DNA from: Acanthosepion esculentum | Taxonomy: Eukaryota; Mollusca; Cephalopoda; Sepiida; Sepiidae | NCBI GenBank assembly: GCA_964036315.1 | Contig: OZ038495.1 | Span: 23,573,190-23,637,189 of the forward strand | Length of the DNA: 64,000 bases | Direction: 5' to 3' | Shown here: one piece after another, positions 1 through 11,470 of the stretch | Layout of the letters: the number at the start of each line of letters is the position of its first letter | Position numbering within the stretch: the stretch's first letter is position 1 | Position numbers and translations under genes: made by a program | The notes under the pieces: generated by a model | The model's database searches: none | Told to the model about the DNA's origin: nothing | What the model saw: only the letters and a program-made list of their open reading frames with translations

Positions 1-45
1 ACCCTGCGTTTTAGTATCTTTATTGCCTTGCTTGGTGGTGAAATG

Positions 46-50
<5 letters not shown>
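1..50 (+). mobile_element. LINE-A 3' end fragment
   Basis: The first 50 bases match the 3' terminus of the LINE-A family seen complete near 31250 and 45240: a module containing TTAGT, then GCCTTGCTTGG, then GTGAAATGATTAA. As in other copies, the terminus runs straight into a microsatellite. The element enters from outside the window, so only its tail is visible. Confidence 0.7.

Positions 51-96
<46 letters not shown>
51..96. repeat. (TA)n microsatellite
   Basis: Pure TA dinucleotide tract that begins at the end of the LINE-A tail, so it may have grown from the element's 3' terminal repeat. Confidence 0.95.
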
Positions 97-98
<2 letters not shown>

Positions 99-106
99 AT
101 CATTTT

Positions 107-1085
107 CTATATGAATAAGAGCAGATGCATATGAAAAATCGGTGGCATATTCCTATATTTATTACGAACAGACACAAAAAGTCGTCTGTTTTGATTGGAA
201 CAATAAAACTGGTACAGCAGGAAAAATATTTCCCTGTAGGCTATAGCGGCTGAATATGCAAGTATGAACCTAGGCGAAAACAGTGGTTTCACCTGGTATT
301 TCCGAGAAGATACAAAAGCATCGATTTTACCCAAGAAGAAACATCTGTGACACAATTCTCAATAAGAACGTTAAGAATATCAATCCAAAGGGAGTCACGA
401 AATGAATCCCAATCAATGCGCTGGTGACAGAAAACAGTATTGGAAATAGACAATTCAAAGCAATTATCAACAGATATTATAGCGTCATCCGGATTGCCAA
501 CAGAATAGAGTTACGATGCACGACAGTATAAGGAGATGAGATAAGGAACACATCAAGTAAAGTTGTATGTTGATCAGAATTATTAGGGAAACAAGTCGAA
601 AATTCCACTATTTGAATGAGAGACAGAGCAACGGAAAAATTGAAAATCCGAATACCAGAAACATCAATAACATTGATATGATGAGCATTAAAATCACAAA
701 AATGTTCGCATATGAATATACATTTAGAAAGAGTGTCATTTCTATACTGTCAGATATTTTGTCTAATATGTTACAGTTTCTGAGAAGAAGAGGGTGATAA
801 AGGAAAAAGAGATAGCTAATAGAGTATAACAAAGAAAGACGAAAGTACATGAAAGAATCATCCTGTTAATCAAGAGACGATTCCCTGGTCATTAGAAGAT
901 TTCCCGGATGTAAATACTAAGCCCATGCATATGCATCCTAGAATGTTTTCGACAAAGAAGAGAGCCTGGAACAGAGAATTCATTGGTAGCAACAGAAGAG
1001 TTTAAATTAGTTTCGTAAAGTGTTACGATATCTGAAAATCGTTTCAAGAGGAAAGATTCTACACTACAATAATTGATACGAATTC
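107..1085 (-). pseudogene. LINE-A endonuclease region, decayed
   Basis: Read on the minus strand, broken frames align by eye with the apurinic-endonuclease region and following linker of the LINE-A copy at 28.5-29.5 kb. The order is YLFFLYHP, then DKISDSIE, then an ANIFVILMLI stretch in place of the family's HIFVFGDFNARH. Nearer 250 there is AAIAYREIFFLLYQF followed by NRRLFVSVRNKY, matching SAAIAHRNHFFRLSR and NRRLFASASNEC. Several stops and frameshifts separate these blocks and the catalytic GDFN motif is lost. It lies in the opposite orientation to the LINE-A tail at the window start, with a TA tract between them. Confidence 0.6.
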
Positions 1086-1838
1086 CACGAATATATATTA
1101 AAAAAGAAGATTGCTAGAAAACCTTGGGCTAGTCAGAGAAAACAGATTCCAGATTTTAATTTAGGACGTTGGAAAATATATAGAATCAGTCAAAAAAAAG
1201 GAAATTTACTCAATCACCACGTATACTCTGTGCCTGTTGCATTGCCGCCGTTATTCGGGCAATGAGAAGAGCTACACTTTATTAGTCACTCCTATTTTGA
1301 AATTTCATTTCAATTTGGTTTATCTGCATTTATTTGTCTATATTTTAAGCATTAATCTTTTAGGAATCTTCTTTAAAATAATATTTTGTGCTAAATGATT
1401 TCTTGGTTCTCTTTACAATGTCATTATTCTTTACCAAAAGGTTCCCGCATTGTCTACAGGAAGAATAAGCCCCACCTCAACACAGTCAAAATCGTAGGCC
1501 TAAGAAAATTTCCAAGGTTCTAAAATGGATAAAATTAATCATTTTTACATAAAAAATTCCTTAATTAGCCTACTTACTCCCAACTCTGTTCTGATCAGAG
1601 CAGATCTAAATTATTCGATGAAGCTCCTGTTAGCGTTTCTATAGCAGGTGACAGTTTTATGTGCTGGGCTATCAATTCTCCATTTTTGACGGCGTGAAGT
1701 TGTAGAGGACCTTGTATGTTTGCGTGTTGTTGAATTGGGAACACGTGCGTTTGATTTCCTGCTAGAAGAAAGGTCCAACAACAAGAACAATGCCGGACTC
1801 AAGTTGTCTAACCGAAGATGTAAAGAAAACAAACAAGA

Positions 1839-1841
<3 letters not shown>
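1086..1841. other. no recognisable gene
   Basis: AT-rich sequence with no family I recognise. A GC-richer patch near 1230-1270 and a moderately complex stretch at 1600-1830 have no coding similarity I can name. Confidence 0.5.

Positions 1842-1904
<63 letters not shown>
1842..1904. repeat. (TA)n microsatellite
   Basis: About 31 TA units. The long YI-repeat reading frame across it is a translation artefact. Confidence 0.95.
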
Positions 1905-1906
<2 letters not shown>

Positions 1907-4085
1907 AACAAACATATGTATTAAACAGCACAATTTTACAATGGACATAGACAATAACATTTGTGTGTGTGTGAACATTTGTGTCTATTCTTTAGTGAAT
2001 CTTCGTACGTACGTGTATATGTGTATAATGTTCATGGCGTCTCCCACAAATGGGAAGACGCGGATCTTCTAAGAGAGCTTACATTGTAGTCGCTGAAATG
2101 AAGAAATGAAAAAGAGAACGAGGCGAGAAGTCGCCCAGTATTTATAGTATAGGGAGAATGACTCCTAGTGACAATTAGGGAATTAAGGAGGAGCTAACTC
2201 CGACAGTCTCATGAGTCACTAATATTAAGAATGCAAGACAGTTACACAAAATTATTCCTTTGTAGGATAGCCGGCCGACTGGATGAGAGACATGAGCAAA
2301 ATGAATGGTCACTCGCGGAATCTTTCATTCTGGCCCATGTGTTTGCTTAATCTATAGAAAATCATCGCCAATTTTTGCTGCTATCTCTTCATATAAACCT
2401 TGGCGTGATAAATTTCTTTTTCCAGACCTTTAGTAAAGCTCAGCCTTTATTTTCATAACACATAAATTTCCACAAGTCAGTGATGATTGTATGCAGGCAT
2501 TTTTAATGACCAATAGTCAAATGAAAGACGAATAGTTTGAAAGAGTAATGAGTAAATCAGAGAAGAAGACATAGCAAGCCTTCAAATCACTAGTGAATAC
2601 GTGTCCTTTGTTGTAGAAGATGCAGAGTTTTAAGACACTCGTGTTAGGTATGCCAGTAAAACTTAATTTTCTCAAATCTCATCTGGATCATTTCCATGGG
2701 AAACATGAAGGAGGAACAAGGGAAAAAGCTCCAAGGAGTTTTCGGACATTGTAAGAAAGTTATCAAGAACAATGTGATTAATGTCACCAGCTTAATATTG
2801 TTGTCAAAAAACGTGACTTCCCTGGTGAAAAATAAAAGGGAAAATTAATGAAAATATCTCTTCTGCATTGGAAATCAACAGGAATATACATCGATGTTAA
2901 CAAAATGTGTCAAGGATTCGCCATTATTAACCCTTTTTATTACTTTACCACATTTTATCATTCAATAACGGAGAGTTTAAAAAAAAAAGAAAATTTTATC
3001 AAATGTGGACGAAGTTGAAATATCTGAGTTGATTGAGATTTTTAATTCAGCGTAGCCAAATTATTTAGATTCAGTTAAAAAATTCTGGCAACAGACAACG
3101 TTTTTGAAATGCAAGCCTGGCCTTGAAAACATTATGTCTAGGTACTTCCAAAAAAATTATAAAAAAGAGGATACGTGATGAAAAAAAGCACAAAACATTA
3201 CAAAAAATATCGTTTCATTTTCGGAAAAATTTTCAAGTTATTTTGTTAAGAGAAAAAATCTGCCATTTGGTCACAAATAAGATGGAGAATTGGTAACCCC
3301 ACGCCTTAAACTTGTACATGCGCTATAGAAACACTAATAGGAGCTCATCAAGTAATTTAGCCCTCTTACGGTCAGAACAGAATGGGGAGTAGACAGGCTT
3401 ATTAAAGAAAAGATCAATGCTTTTTTATGTAAAAATCTTTTTATAACCTTGTAAATTTAGGTTAAAACTTTGTATTTCTGGCGTCAAGCATAAATTTGTA
3501 CTAGGAATTTAAGCGTCTTTTTGCAGTGATATTAAGTATTATGATACTGACTTAGAAATTCTTGCAAAAATCAGATAATTGTCAGATTTTAATGAAACTT
3601 TCAGAACTTATTTAGAAATGAATACAATTATTCGTGAAATGTTTCTTTTTAGAAAATCTTATTTGACATCTATTATCCCCACAATCGTTATTTTTAGGAA
3701 CTTTTGAGAAATCCTTTTATGTTTAAGTTAATGTTCATATTAGTTACAAAGACAAGTCTGTCATGTCCACTAAAATATCTAATATGCAACATATTTTCCA
3801 CAAAAATAATTTTGTTAATTATATATTTAATTATAAACATATTAATTTTAAATATGAGAAGCATTTTCAGCCAACAAGAGCTATATAAACATTAAAACAC
3901 GCTTACAAAATATTTATAAAACAATAACATGCAATAAAGTGCTTACATCTTAAAAAACACACCAGTAAAAAAATAGAATACAAATCAGAGAGGTTGTTTT
4001 ATTAGTCATCATAATTTAGGTAGATACTGCCAAAATATCGCCCGGACGTAGTAGTAGACATACTACGAGGCCTTTTAGGCCCAAT
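1905..4085. other. AT-rich intergenic or intronic DNA
   Basis: No gene recognised. The stretch 2030-2340 is less AT-rich and contains a short inverted repeat (GCGTCTCCCAC / GTGGGAGACGC-like, around 2038-2062) and a TATTTATAG box near 2141; it could be an LTR or promoter remnant, but I cannot prove either. From 2350 to 4080 the DNA is low-complexity and AT-rich. Confidence 0.5.
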
Positions 4086-4938
4086 TTTTTTTTTTAAGCT
4101 TATCACCCCAAGCAAGGCTGGAGGCCACTAGCACACAAGAGGCTACAGAAGGTTTGGAGGAAGAACAGATAGGAGTGGTAAAGGAGAGGATGTGGAGAAA
4201 GATAGTGGATCGATCAAGGCAAGGGGGTTACAGAATATTTGGAGCGAGAGCAGATAGGAATGAAAGGTGAAAGGATGTGGAGAAGGGAAGTGGATAGATC
4301 AAGGCAACTGGAGATGTCGATTGACGTTACACTTAAATAGTTGGAGATTGTATTTGTCAGGGAAACAGGAATAAGGAAGGGAGTTCCACAGGCGAGATGT
4401 GCGAGACATGAAGCTATTGGAGTAGAAGATATGTCTACATCTAACAGTTTCAACGGTGAAAGGGTGGGAACGGGATGCCAGCCTCGTAGGACGTTTAAAT
4501 TCATGAGGCCTAGGAACCAGCGAAAGCAGCTCCTCGGAGCAATTATCGTGAAAGTATTTGTAAAAAAGACAGAGCGAGGCAACGTCGCGTTTGTGAGAGA
4601 GAGACTGCAGACGAGATGAGAGATCAGGGCCAATTACATTGCATATCCGTCTCTGGATCTTATCAAGAACCCTGAGGCAAACAGCAGGGGCTCCAGACCA
4701 TATATGGCAGCAATACTCCATGCAAGGGCGAATGGTCGATTTATAGATTTGGAGGATCGATTCCGGGGAGAAAAATTTCCTGGCTCGGCACAGGGAACCA
4801 ACTTTCCTTGCGGTGGATGATGCAACTGACTTGATGTATTTGTTCCATCTCAGATCAGCGGACAGCGTGAGACCGAGCAGCCGCAGAGAGGAGCTCTCGA
4901 GAAGTTGGTCTTCAGACATTCTAATGGGATGCAGGGAT
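4086..4938 (-). pseudogene. LINE-A C-terminal reverse transcriptase fragment
   Basis: A 5'-truncated LINE-A on the minus strand. An uninterrupted frame (4919 down to 4299, 206 codons) covers the end of the RT and the C-terminal domain: LRLLGLTLSADLRWNKYI, IYKSTIRPCMEYCCHIW, LDKIQRRICNVI, then SRTSRLWNSLPYSCFPDKYN and a terminal VNRHLQLP before TGA. The 3' UTR carries two imperfect ~80-bp modules and ends GGGGTGATAAGCTT followed by an A-run. The piece is nearly identical to the corresponding part of the copy at 44.4-45.26 kb, so both are fairly young. The upstream RT and endonuclease are missing, as expected of a 5'-truncated retrotransposition product. Confidence 0.85.
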
Positions 4939-5113
4939 AGGAAAAAAATGATTTTGGAGCCGATTTCTTAGGAAACAGGGGATAAAAATCACCAAGCCCA
5001 GCCCCAATCAAAAGACACAGAGATGCCACTAAGGTCCACGTCATTCTAGCTGCTGATATTGAAAACAGAAAATTGCATTCACGACCACGCGCAAAAGTAA
5101 CAGCACTGACCAA
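4939..5113 (-). other. possible signal-peptide-like coding fragment
   Basis: Directly upstream (minus strand) of the truncated LINE-A end there is an ATG at 5044 opening about 35 codons, starting MTWTLVASLCLLIGAGLGDF: a short N-region, a hydrophobic core and small residues as in a secretory signal peptide. The frame then runs into LINE-A sequence. An AG that could be a splice acceptor lies a few bases upstream of the ATG. It may be chance or the remnant of a host first exon interrupted by the insertion; I do not recognise a family. Confidence 0.2.
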
Positions 5114-8100
5114 ACTACAAAGAGACCGTCTCAGACTACGGTGCCACAGTCTATAGTAAGAACTATATTCTACTTATCTCCTTTATCTAAGTTACTACTA
5201 CACACGCATACATAATACTGACTCTTTCACATAAACACATATGTAACCACATTTCACTGTTCTCACATACGTACGCAATACAGTTTATATTCTATCCAAG
5301 AACTCTATTAACAACAACAGCAGAAACAAAAAGTGACATTACTCACTCAATACATTCAACCAACTTATTGTATTCTTGTTGTTATATTAAATTAATGTTA
5401 TTTGTTAATACTATGTTGTCTTTTCTTACTAGAGTTCATTCTTTCAGTGAATGTCGTGGGATTATTCTAAACGGCCGAATTACGAGCAGTCCCACAACAT
5501 TATTTTATGTTATTGTATCGAATCCCGACACTACGAATTTTGACGTTTAACAAAAACTGAGTAGAATGATTCCTATAAGTCGTCTTAAAATATAAATCAT
5601 TAAAATTTTTCGTAAACCTAGATTACTAGTTACAGAAAACATTCCCTGAATCGTAAAATAAAAATGCAATAAAAGTAATATATTATTTAATAAAAAAAAA
5701 ACAACCCGTTAATTGCTTTTTTGAATAAAATATACTATGGACTCTAGTATCTTGAGAAACGTTTTTTTACAAAAATTGTTTTCATTTAGGAAAAAAATAA
5801 TTAGATTAATTTATAAACCTTTAAATCTTTTAAAATCTGTAATAATGTGTAGCAAGCAAATAATATTGTTATTGAATAAAAACTGTATTTACTAATCATA
5901 AATGGAGACACTCAGTACAATTCAACGGCTCCATTATGTCAAAAAATTATTTTGCATTTATTTTATGTGTGTATAAATGTGTCGATTTTTATAAATGTTC
6001 ATACACAACTTTATCAGAAAATAAAAGCGGTAACTATAGTAAATTTAAAATTGGTAATTTTCAAACATTTCCTCAACAAGCCTTTTCGTAAGTAAGCCTA
6101 TAAAGACAAAGTGCCTAAAATTGAATAAAAAATTAGATTACTTAGAATATTTTCTTATATTTTTAAGATTACGGAGTAGTTAAGAAAAAATATATATAAA
6201 AGACATTCACGTTGTATTTATCAAGTAATTTTTACAGTTACGTCAGCCTTATTTAAATTTACGAAAAAAAACAGGTTGTCGAGAGATGTCAACCTCATAA
6301 AAACACCCAAGTTCGTGTTAAAACATGCTTTTCTGCGATATTTTTCGACCGAAAATGAAAAAAAATAAAAAAATACTCGTTTCAGTTCAGATTAATTAAA
6401 CATTTTATCAGCTAATTTCCCTCAAATAAACAAGAGAAAATTGTATTTTATTTTTGAAATATTTTTAATTTAGAGAATTATATTGTATCCACAGATTTGT
6501 CAGTATAAACGATTTTATAGATTGTACTACTAATCAGAAAAAATAATTCCAATCAAGTTAAATTCATTTTGAAATACAGCAAAGTATTTTGCTTATTGGA
6601 AATATTAAATTTAATCTATTATCTTGCAATTTCAACTAAAACAAATGCTTCGAGAAAGATTTTTCATTTTTTAAATTAATTTTAAATCACATGTATTTTT
6701 TTCGAGATACCTAATTCCAATTACAAGGGAGGTAACAGCAAATTTTTGAAATTAACAGTCTAAGGTAGGTAACTAATAAAATTCAAAACTAGTTTAAATT
6801 TAAGGGAGGTAACTCTTACAACACAACTAGGAGATAAATTAAAATTAAAAAAATTATTTCAAATAATTTTCTTTAGAAATACAATAGGTAAAATTGTAAA
6901 AAATATTAAATATAAACTCAGTTCAGAGAAAATAACTCGAAATAAAATTACAGTATTGTGTGAGAAAAATAGGTATTTTGAAAGGAAACATTTAAAAAAT
7001 ATGAAATAATTTATTAAAATTATTATTACTACTACTAAGAATAGTAAAAATTAGTGTCAATTTAATTTACATAATTTTAAAAATTATGTCCAGATACAAT
7101 TTTCATTAAAATAAATATTCTTACTAAATAAAATGAAATTAATATTTCTTAAAATGAAATTATTATATTAACCTTTTGATTACTAAAGTTTTTTAATTTT
7201 ACTTTGTAAACTTATTTGCCATTTCACTAATTTTCAAGTCTTCAGTAACCCCACACCTAAAACGGACGCCTCACTATCTTTGTTATTATAGAGCTGCAAC
7301 AATAATTAAGATCGTATTTCTAACAAATAAAGCTATGTTAAAAAACTTTCGTCTTAAAAATGTTTTAATAACATGGCCAGGACAATTATGTTTAATTCTT
7401 TTCCTTTCATTGTTCTCTCTCCCTAATAATTCTTTTTCTCATATTCTCTTACAAGCAGTAACCCTTTTAATTATTTCTAAACTGAAGCCAATTAATCTAT
7501 GTCAAAGCATCTATGCTCATACGACATGATTTTTGAAATATAAAAAGCTCAATTTACAATGAATTAATATAAAAAAAACATGAAAACAAAAATTAGTAAT
7601 CTGGATCTCTTTCTACATATATTAATATCGATTACACATATAAAAACATATTAATATCGATTACTCATATAAAAACAATTAATAGATCATATAATCATAT
7701 TTACTTTGGCTCACGTGGGAAGTTCAATTTACAATGAATTTATATAAAATAATCTGGTTCCCACTTCCATTAACTTTTATAAAATTTAATAAATTCATTT
7801 CAGATATTCGGTATCTGGAGTGTTTCAATATATGACGTGAAAAATCTTTGATTATTTCCGGTCATGTCGCCTATTTTCTTGGGAATGGGACGAGGAAGAC
7901 TGTTATGCAAATATTTAAAAAAACTACTTACCTTAAAAATCAGCATTTGAAATCTTGGCTTCTACTTGAGCTCGACATGCTGAAAAATATAATAGGTTGA
8001 TTCATATATAATTTTCGTTGTGGGAGACCAATTCTAATACCCAATGTATCATCATGACTATTAATCTCACCTGGCAGTTAAGAATAAATTTAGAGTACGA

Positions 8101-8590
8101 TAAGGATCAACGCAAACGACTGTAGATTCACAAGGATCAATCTCCACTCCTGACCCCAAAAGCTGAGATCCATGAATGAAAGGTAATGTTGTGCACAATT
8201 AAATGCACGTTTATACGTCCATCAGCCGCAATGTGTCCATAAAAGTCTGTTCGAAAAGCGCCTTGTGCTTTTTAATAGGATAAATATTCTCTTCCATGGC
8301 AAGGCATTACGTATACAGAAACTCGAATGGTCTGTTTTACTCTACGATATTCACCTTACATCAAGTGGTTATTAACTTTTTTGATTGTCGCAAAACGCCT
8401 TGAGGTGGAAACCTTTTTCCAATAAAGACCAGATTGAAGAATTTGTCAAAAGATTATCTTTGCATCAAAACCTGCAGAACTATAGAAGTTAACAAGGTTG
8501 TAGTGTTGTGTGTATTTAGGTAAAGGCGCGTGTTCGATATGTAAACAAAGAAGATAGAAGCATACAAAAACTTGAGTTTCTACTACGGAC
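5114..8590. other. AT-rich non-coding DNA with small repeats
   Basis: No gene recognised. Visible features: GGGAGGTAAC twice (6727-6736, 6804-6813) and GGGAGATAACT near 8710. There is a near-duplicate ATATTAATATCGATTAC block at about 7617-7645 and 7647-7675. A direct repeat, TCAATTTACAATGAATT, occurs at about 7550 and 7726. The stretch 5570-7330 is extremely AT-rich with long A and T runs. Confidence 0.5.
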
Positions 8591-8597
8591 AATTATA

Positions 8598-9080
8598 CTC
8601 GTATGGGGTAGACTGTTCTAGTACCACGTGCCATGTCTAATGGATGTCAGAAAAAAAGTTCTTAATATCTCTTAGCTATATCCGTTTTCCACTCTGGTTC
8701 CAAAGTTAGGGGAGATAACTATAAGTATCGTATTAATGGTCGATCTCAAGTAATTCTTGCGCAGAGTTGGAACAACCAAAGGAAGATTTTTACTTACTTC
8801 ATCGTTGGGAGGTTTAAACATGATTATGGGATGTACGTTTTCTTTTTCTTGGTCATAAGTTAAGGTAACTGTCTATATTTCTGAGATGAGGTATTATGTG
8901 CACTATTTACATTGTTCGGACTATCATCCTTATCTTTGCTGCCATATTTATCACAACATTTCGGTCGTTGTATGCTCCGGCCTTCTTCAGGTGGTTGGAA
9001 TGTCGAACTGAACCCTTTATTTCGCTCGCTGGGGTAGACTGTTCTAGTTCCATGTGTCATGTCTAATGGATGTCAGTTAT
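8598..9080. repeat. direct-repeat bounded segment with a dispersed repeat
   Basis: A ~50-bp sequence (GGGGTAGACTGTTCTAGT, then a CCATGT/CACGTG variant, then TCTAATGGATGTCAG) occurs at about 8603-8650 and again at 9028-9075, flanking ~375 bp. Between them, 8868-8955 shares about 85 bp with the reverse complement of 47280-47362, so a dispersed element is included. The repeats could be a local duplication around an insertion. No coding capacity is evident. Confidence 0.5.
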
Positions 9081-9208
9081 CAGTTATCTCCTGGTAATTC
9101 CCCTCTCCACGTACTCCACCGCCTTAACCAGGTATTGAACTCACACTTTTTGGGTTCTCTCACTGGATCTAACTAACACTTTTGTCCACTGTGCCATGTG
9201 TTCTTGAT

Positions 9209-9427
9209 TATGTTTTTGCTTACGTAAAGTTAGATTCACCAAAATTTTATTTTCTGTACTCATTTATTTTACCAATAATATTTTGATTGTTCCATGCTTA
9301 GACAATTCCTATCATGTGAGGTTTCTCTATCATATTCCCGAATTTGTTGAATAAATATTATTGGTAAAATAAATGAGTACAGAAAATAAAATGTTGGTGA
9401 ATCTAACTTTACGTAAGCAAAAACATA
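9209..9427. repeat. inverted repeat, ~74-bp arms
   Basis: Left arm 9209-9282 and right arm 9354-9427 are reverse complements with essentially one mismatch, separated by a ~71-base spacer. Transcribed, this would form a long hairpin; it may be a foldback or MITE-type element. Both arms contain TACGTAAAG/CTTTACGTA and GAGTACAGAAAATAAAA. Confidence 0.8.
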
Positions 9428-9875
9428 AAGTAAAAGTAAATAAATAATCTTCAAGATAGTTTTGCAAAGACAAAAACTAGTAGCGAAAGAAAACTGGTAA
9501 CTGGAAAAAATTGAAATAAATAATAATAATCGATACATATATAAATACAAATATTGCTTATAGCAAAATCAATAATGTTGATTACTATAATGACTGTAAG
9601 CACTTCCGGTCCCACTAGGAAAGGCTAGGAGCAAAACGGATCTCGCGGGAGTTTGAATAAAACAGTTGTTAAAGTTTTCCACGTGTTGCTTCAACTTTTC
9701 AGCGCCTGATCTCATATAATTTATCTTTCTACCCTAATCCCAGTCGAACATCTATAATAATCAAAATTATATATAATATAATATGTTATAAATGTAATAA
9801 AAGAAATAATAATTGTGAATTACGCTAAATTATTAATTTTAAGTAATATTTCCGTTTTTCTAATTTTTGTATGTT
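9428..9875. other. no recognisable gene
   Basis: AT-rich. A short less AT-rich patch at 9600-9700 has no identifiable coding signal. Confidence 0.5.
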
Positions 9876-10375
9876 AAACTTCGGATCTACTATTTTTGGG
9901 GGCTCGAGAAAACTCACCATCTCTCCCCGAGTTCAAAATGCCAATTTACCCTGGAACATGCATCTTCTTTATCAACGTCGTCTTCGATGGCTGGGTCATG
10001 TATATCGAAGGAATGACGGCCGGATACTAAAACACATGGATGGTGAGTTGACCACTGTTAGGCTACTCTGCACCACGTTTGAAGGACGTATGCAAGAGGA
10101 ACATGAAAATCACTGGCATCGACTCTGGTAGCTGGGAACAGCAGACAGACGATCGCAGTGGCTGGCGTCATAGGACTCATGAAAGCCAGGTAGAGCCGAA
10201 ACCAACTGTTGGAGATCAAAAGACAACATAAGAACCAACGGAAGCAATCTCATACCTTCATTTCATATTTCAGCTTCATTTGTCATACCTACAGAAGAGA
10301 GTGCCATACAAAGATTGGTCTGTTAAACCACTCCAGATCCTGCTCGCAAAAGGATTGAGTGTTTGATCAAACAAG
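9876..10375 (+). pseudogene. LINE-D reverse transcriptase C-terminal relic
   Basis: Frames here recall the post-RT region of jockey-like LINEs. RRLRWLGHVYRRNDGRILK is the usual RLRW-GHV-RM-DGRIPK block. Next comes a degenerate GEL...RPQL-type stretch, then in other frames GSWEQQTDDRSGW-like residues, and near 10270-10340 a degraded zinc-finger-like end. Frame changes and stops show it is dead. A related fragment lies on the minus strand at 58.75-59.5 kb. Confidence 0.6.
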
Positions 10376-10547
10376 GCGTTACTATTATCTTGCTAGATAA
10401 ATGGATGCTAACCTAATAAGGTTAGATATTATAAGCTGAAACTAACACGGTATAATGCCCATATAAATACAACTATATACTGAAAGGTTTACTAACATCG
10501 AATGGTTAATACCAATTCTATTGTTAAAAACATTAATTTCCATAATA

Positions 10548-10768
10548 TTGGGTTGGTGCACAATTATCAGGCGCTTTTAAACAATATTTATTATGAAATA
10601 AAGAAACATAACAATTCAACAATAACATTTTTAAATGAATATGATTATCGACACGCATTTTTATAACCTGAAAGTAAAATATTTTCATTAAAAAAATGAA
10701 CAAAACAGCAATTTTTATTAACAAATAACTCGCCTACAAAAACGCCTGATAATTATGCACCTACTCAA
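10548..10768. mobile_element. mariner-type MITE
   Basis: A 221-bp element flanked by TA on both sides (10546-47, 10769-70). The termini are inverted repeats of about 32 bp with about 5 mismatches. The left end begins TTGGGTTGGTGCACAATTA; the right end reads back as TTGAGTAGGTGCATAATTA. The TTGGGTTGGTGCA start is typical of mariner-family non-autonomous elements. There is no internal coding region. Confidence 0.85.
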
Positions 10769-11085
10769 TACAATCTATGTACAAGAATTTTGCTGGTAAG
10801 AATGTTTTCTACTCCATGGTTGGATGCAATAAATATAAGTAATTAAACGTTTATGGAATTACACAAGCAACCTGAAGAACAATGTATAAGTATTTTTAAA
10901 AACACAAATAAAGTCAAAAACCTCTCTCTTTCCCTCTCTGAATTTTTCCATTATTCTGTTTCTCCTGATAATTTCACTCTTCTTTTTCTCCACTCGCACA
11001 TTCATTTTGATTGTTTGCAATTATTTTCATACATTTATTGCGGGCCGGTGTACGCGTTGTGAGATAAACACATGTGTCTCCTTTC

Positions 11086-11235
11086 TTTTCAACAATCACT
11101 ATTGGAAAACTCCAGGGAGATTTGGATCTTTCGATCATCCCTGATTCCATCATTTCATTCACTGCGTCCTCTACAAATTTTCTTTTGTGGATTGGGGTCC
11201 CATACGGTCTTAACTTAATAGGTGGGTGATTATCC
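11086..11235 (-). pseudogene. gypsy-1 reverse transcriptase N-terminal fragment
   Basis: Minus-strand translation gives PIKLRPYGTPIHKRKFV, then EMMESGMIERSKSPWSFPIV, then VEKKG. This is the start of a Ty3/gypsy RT domain (family pattern P-R-PYR-P, E-L--GII-PS-SPW-SP-V-V-KKDG). Similarity stops just after KKG, so the catalytic YVDD part is absent. It continues the pol frame found at 11470-11640 after skipping an inserted LINE-A tail, which shows the two blocks belong to one element. Confidence 0.8.
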
Positions 11236-11470
11236 GTGTCTTTTTTTAAAATTTTTTTTTAAGCGTATCACCCCAAGCAAGGCTGGAGGCCACTAGCACG
11301 CAAGGGGTTATAGAAGGGTTGAAGGAAGAGCAGATAGGAGTGGTAAAGGAGAGGATGTGGAGAAAGAGAAAGACAGTGGATCGATCAAGGCAAGGGGGTT
11401 ACAGAAGATTTGGAGCGAGAGCAGATAGGAATGAAAGGTGAAAGGATGTGGAGAAGGGAAGTGGGTGTCT
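11236..11470 (-). mobile_element. short LINE-A insertion inside gypsy-1
   Basis: About 220 bp of the LINE-A 3' UTR and tail, minus strand, including both ~80-bp 3' UTR modules and the terminal GGGGTGATACGCTT plus A-rich tail. It is flanked by GTGTCT at 11236-11241 and 11465-11470, a 6-bp target-site duplication. Removing the insert joins the gypsy frame ...VEMKIDT to DNHPPIKLRPYG. The insertion is therefore younger than gypsy-1 and is a classic 5'-truncated LINE product. Confidence 0.85.

Noticed and set aside
4214..4633. 139-codon minus-strand ORF overlapping the LINE-A fragment
   Set aside because: A shadow of the 206-codon frame that carries the LINE-A motifs; the same shadow appears in the 44.7 kb copy.
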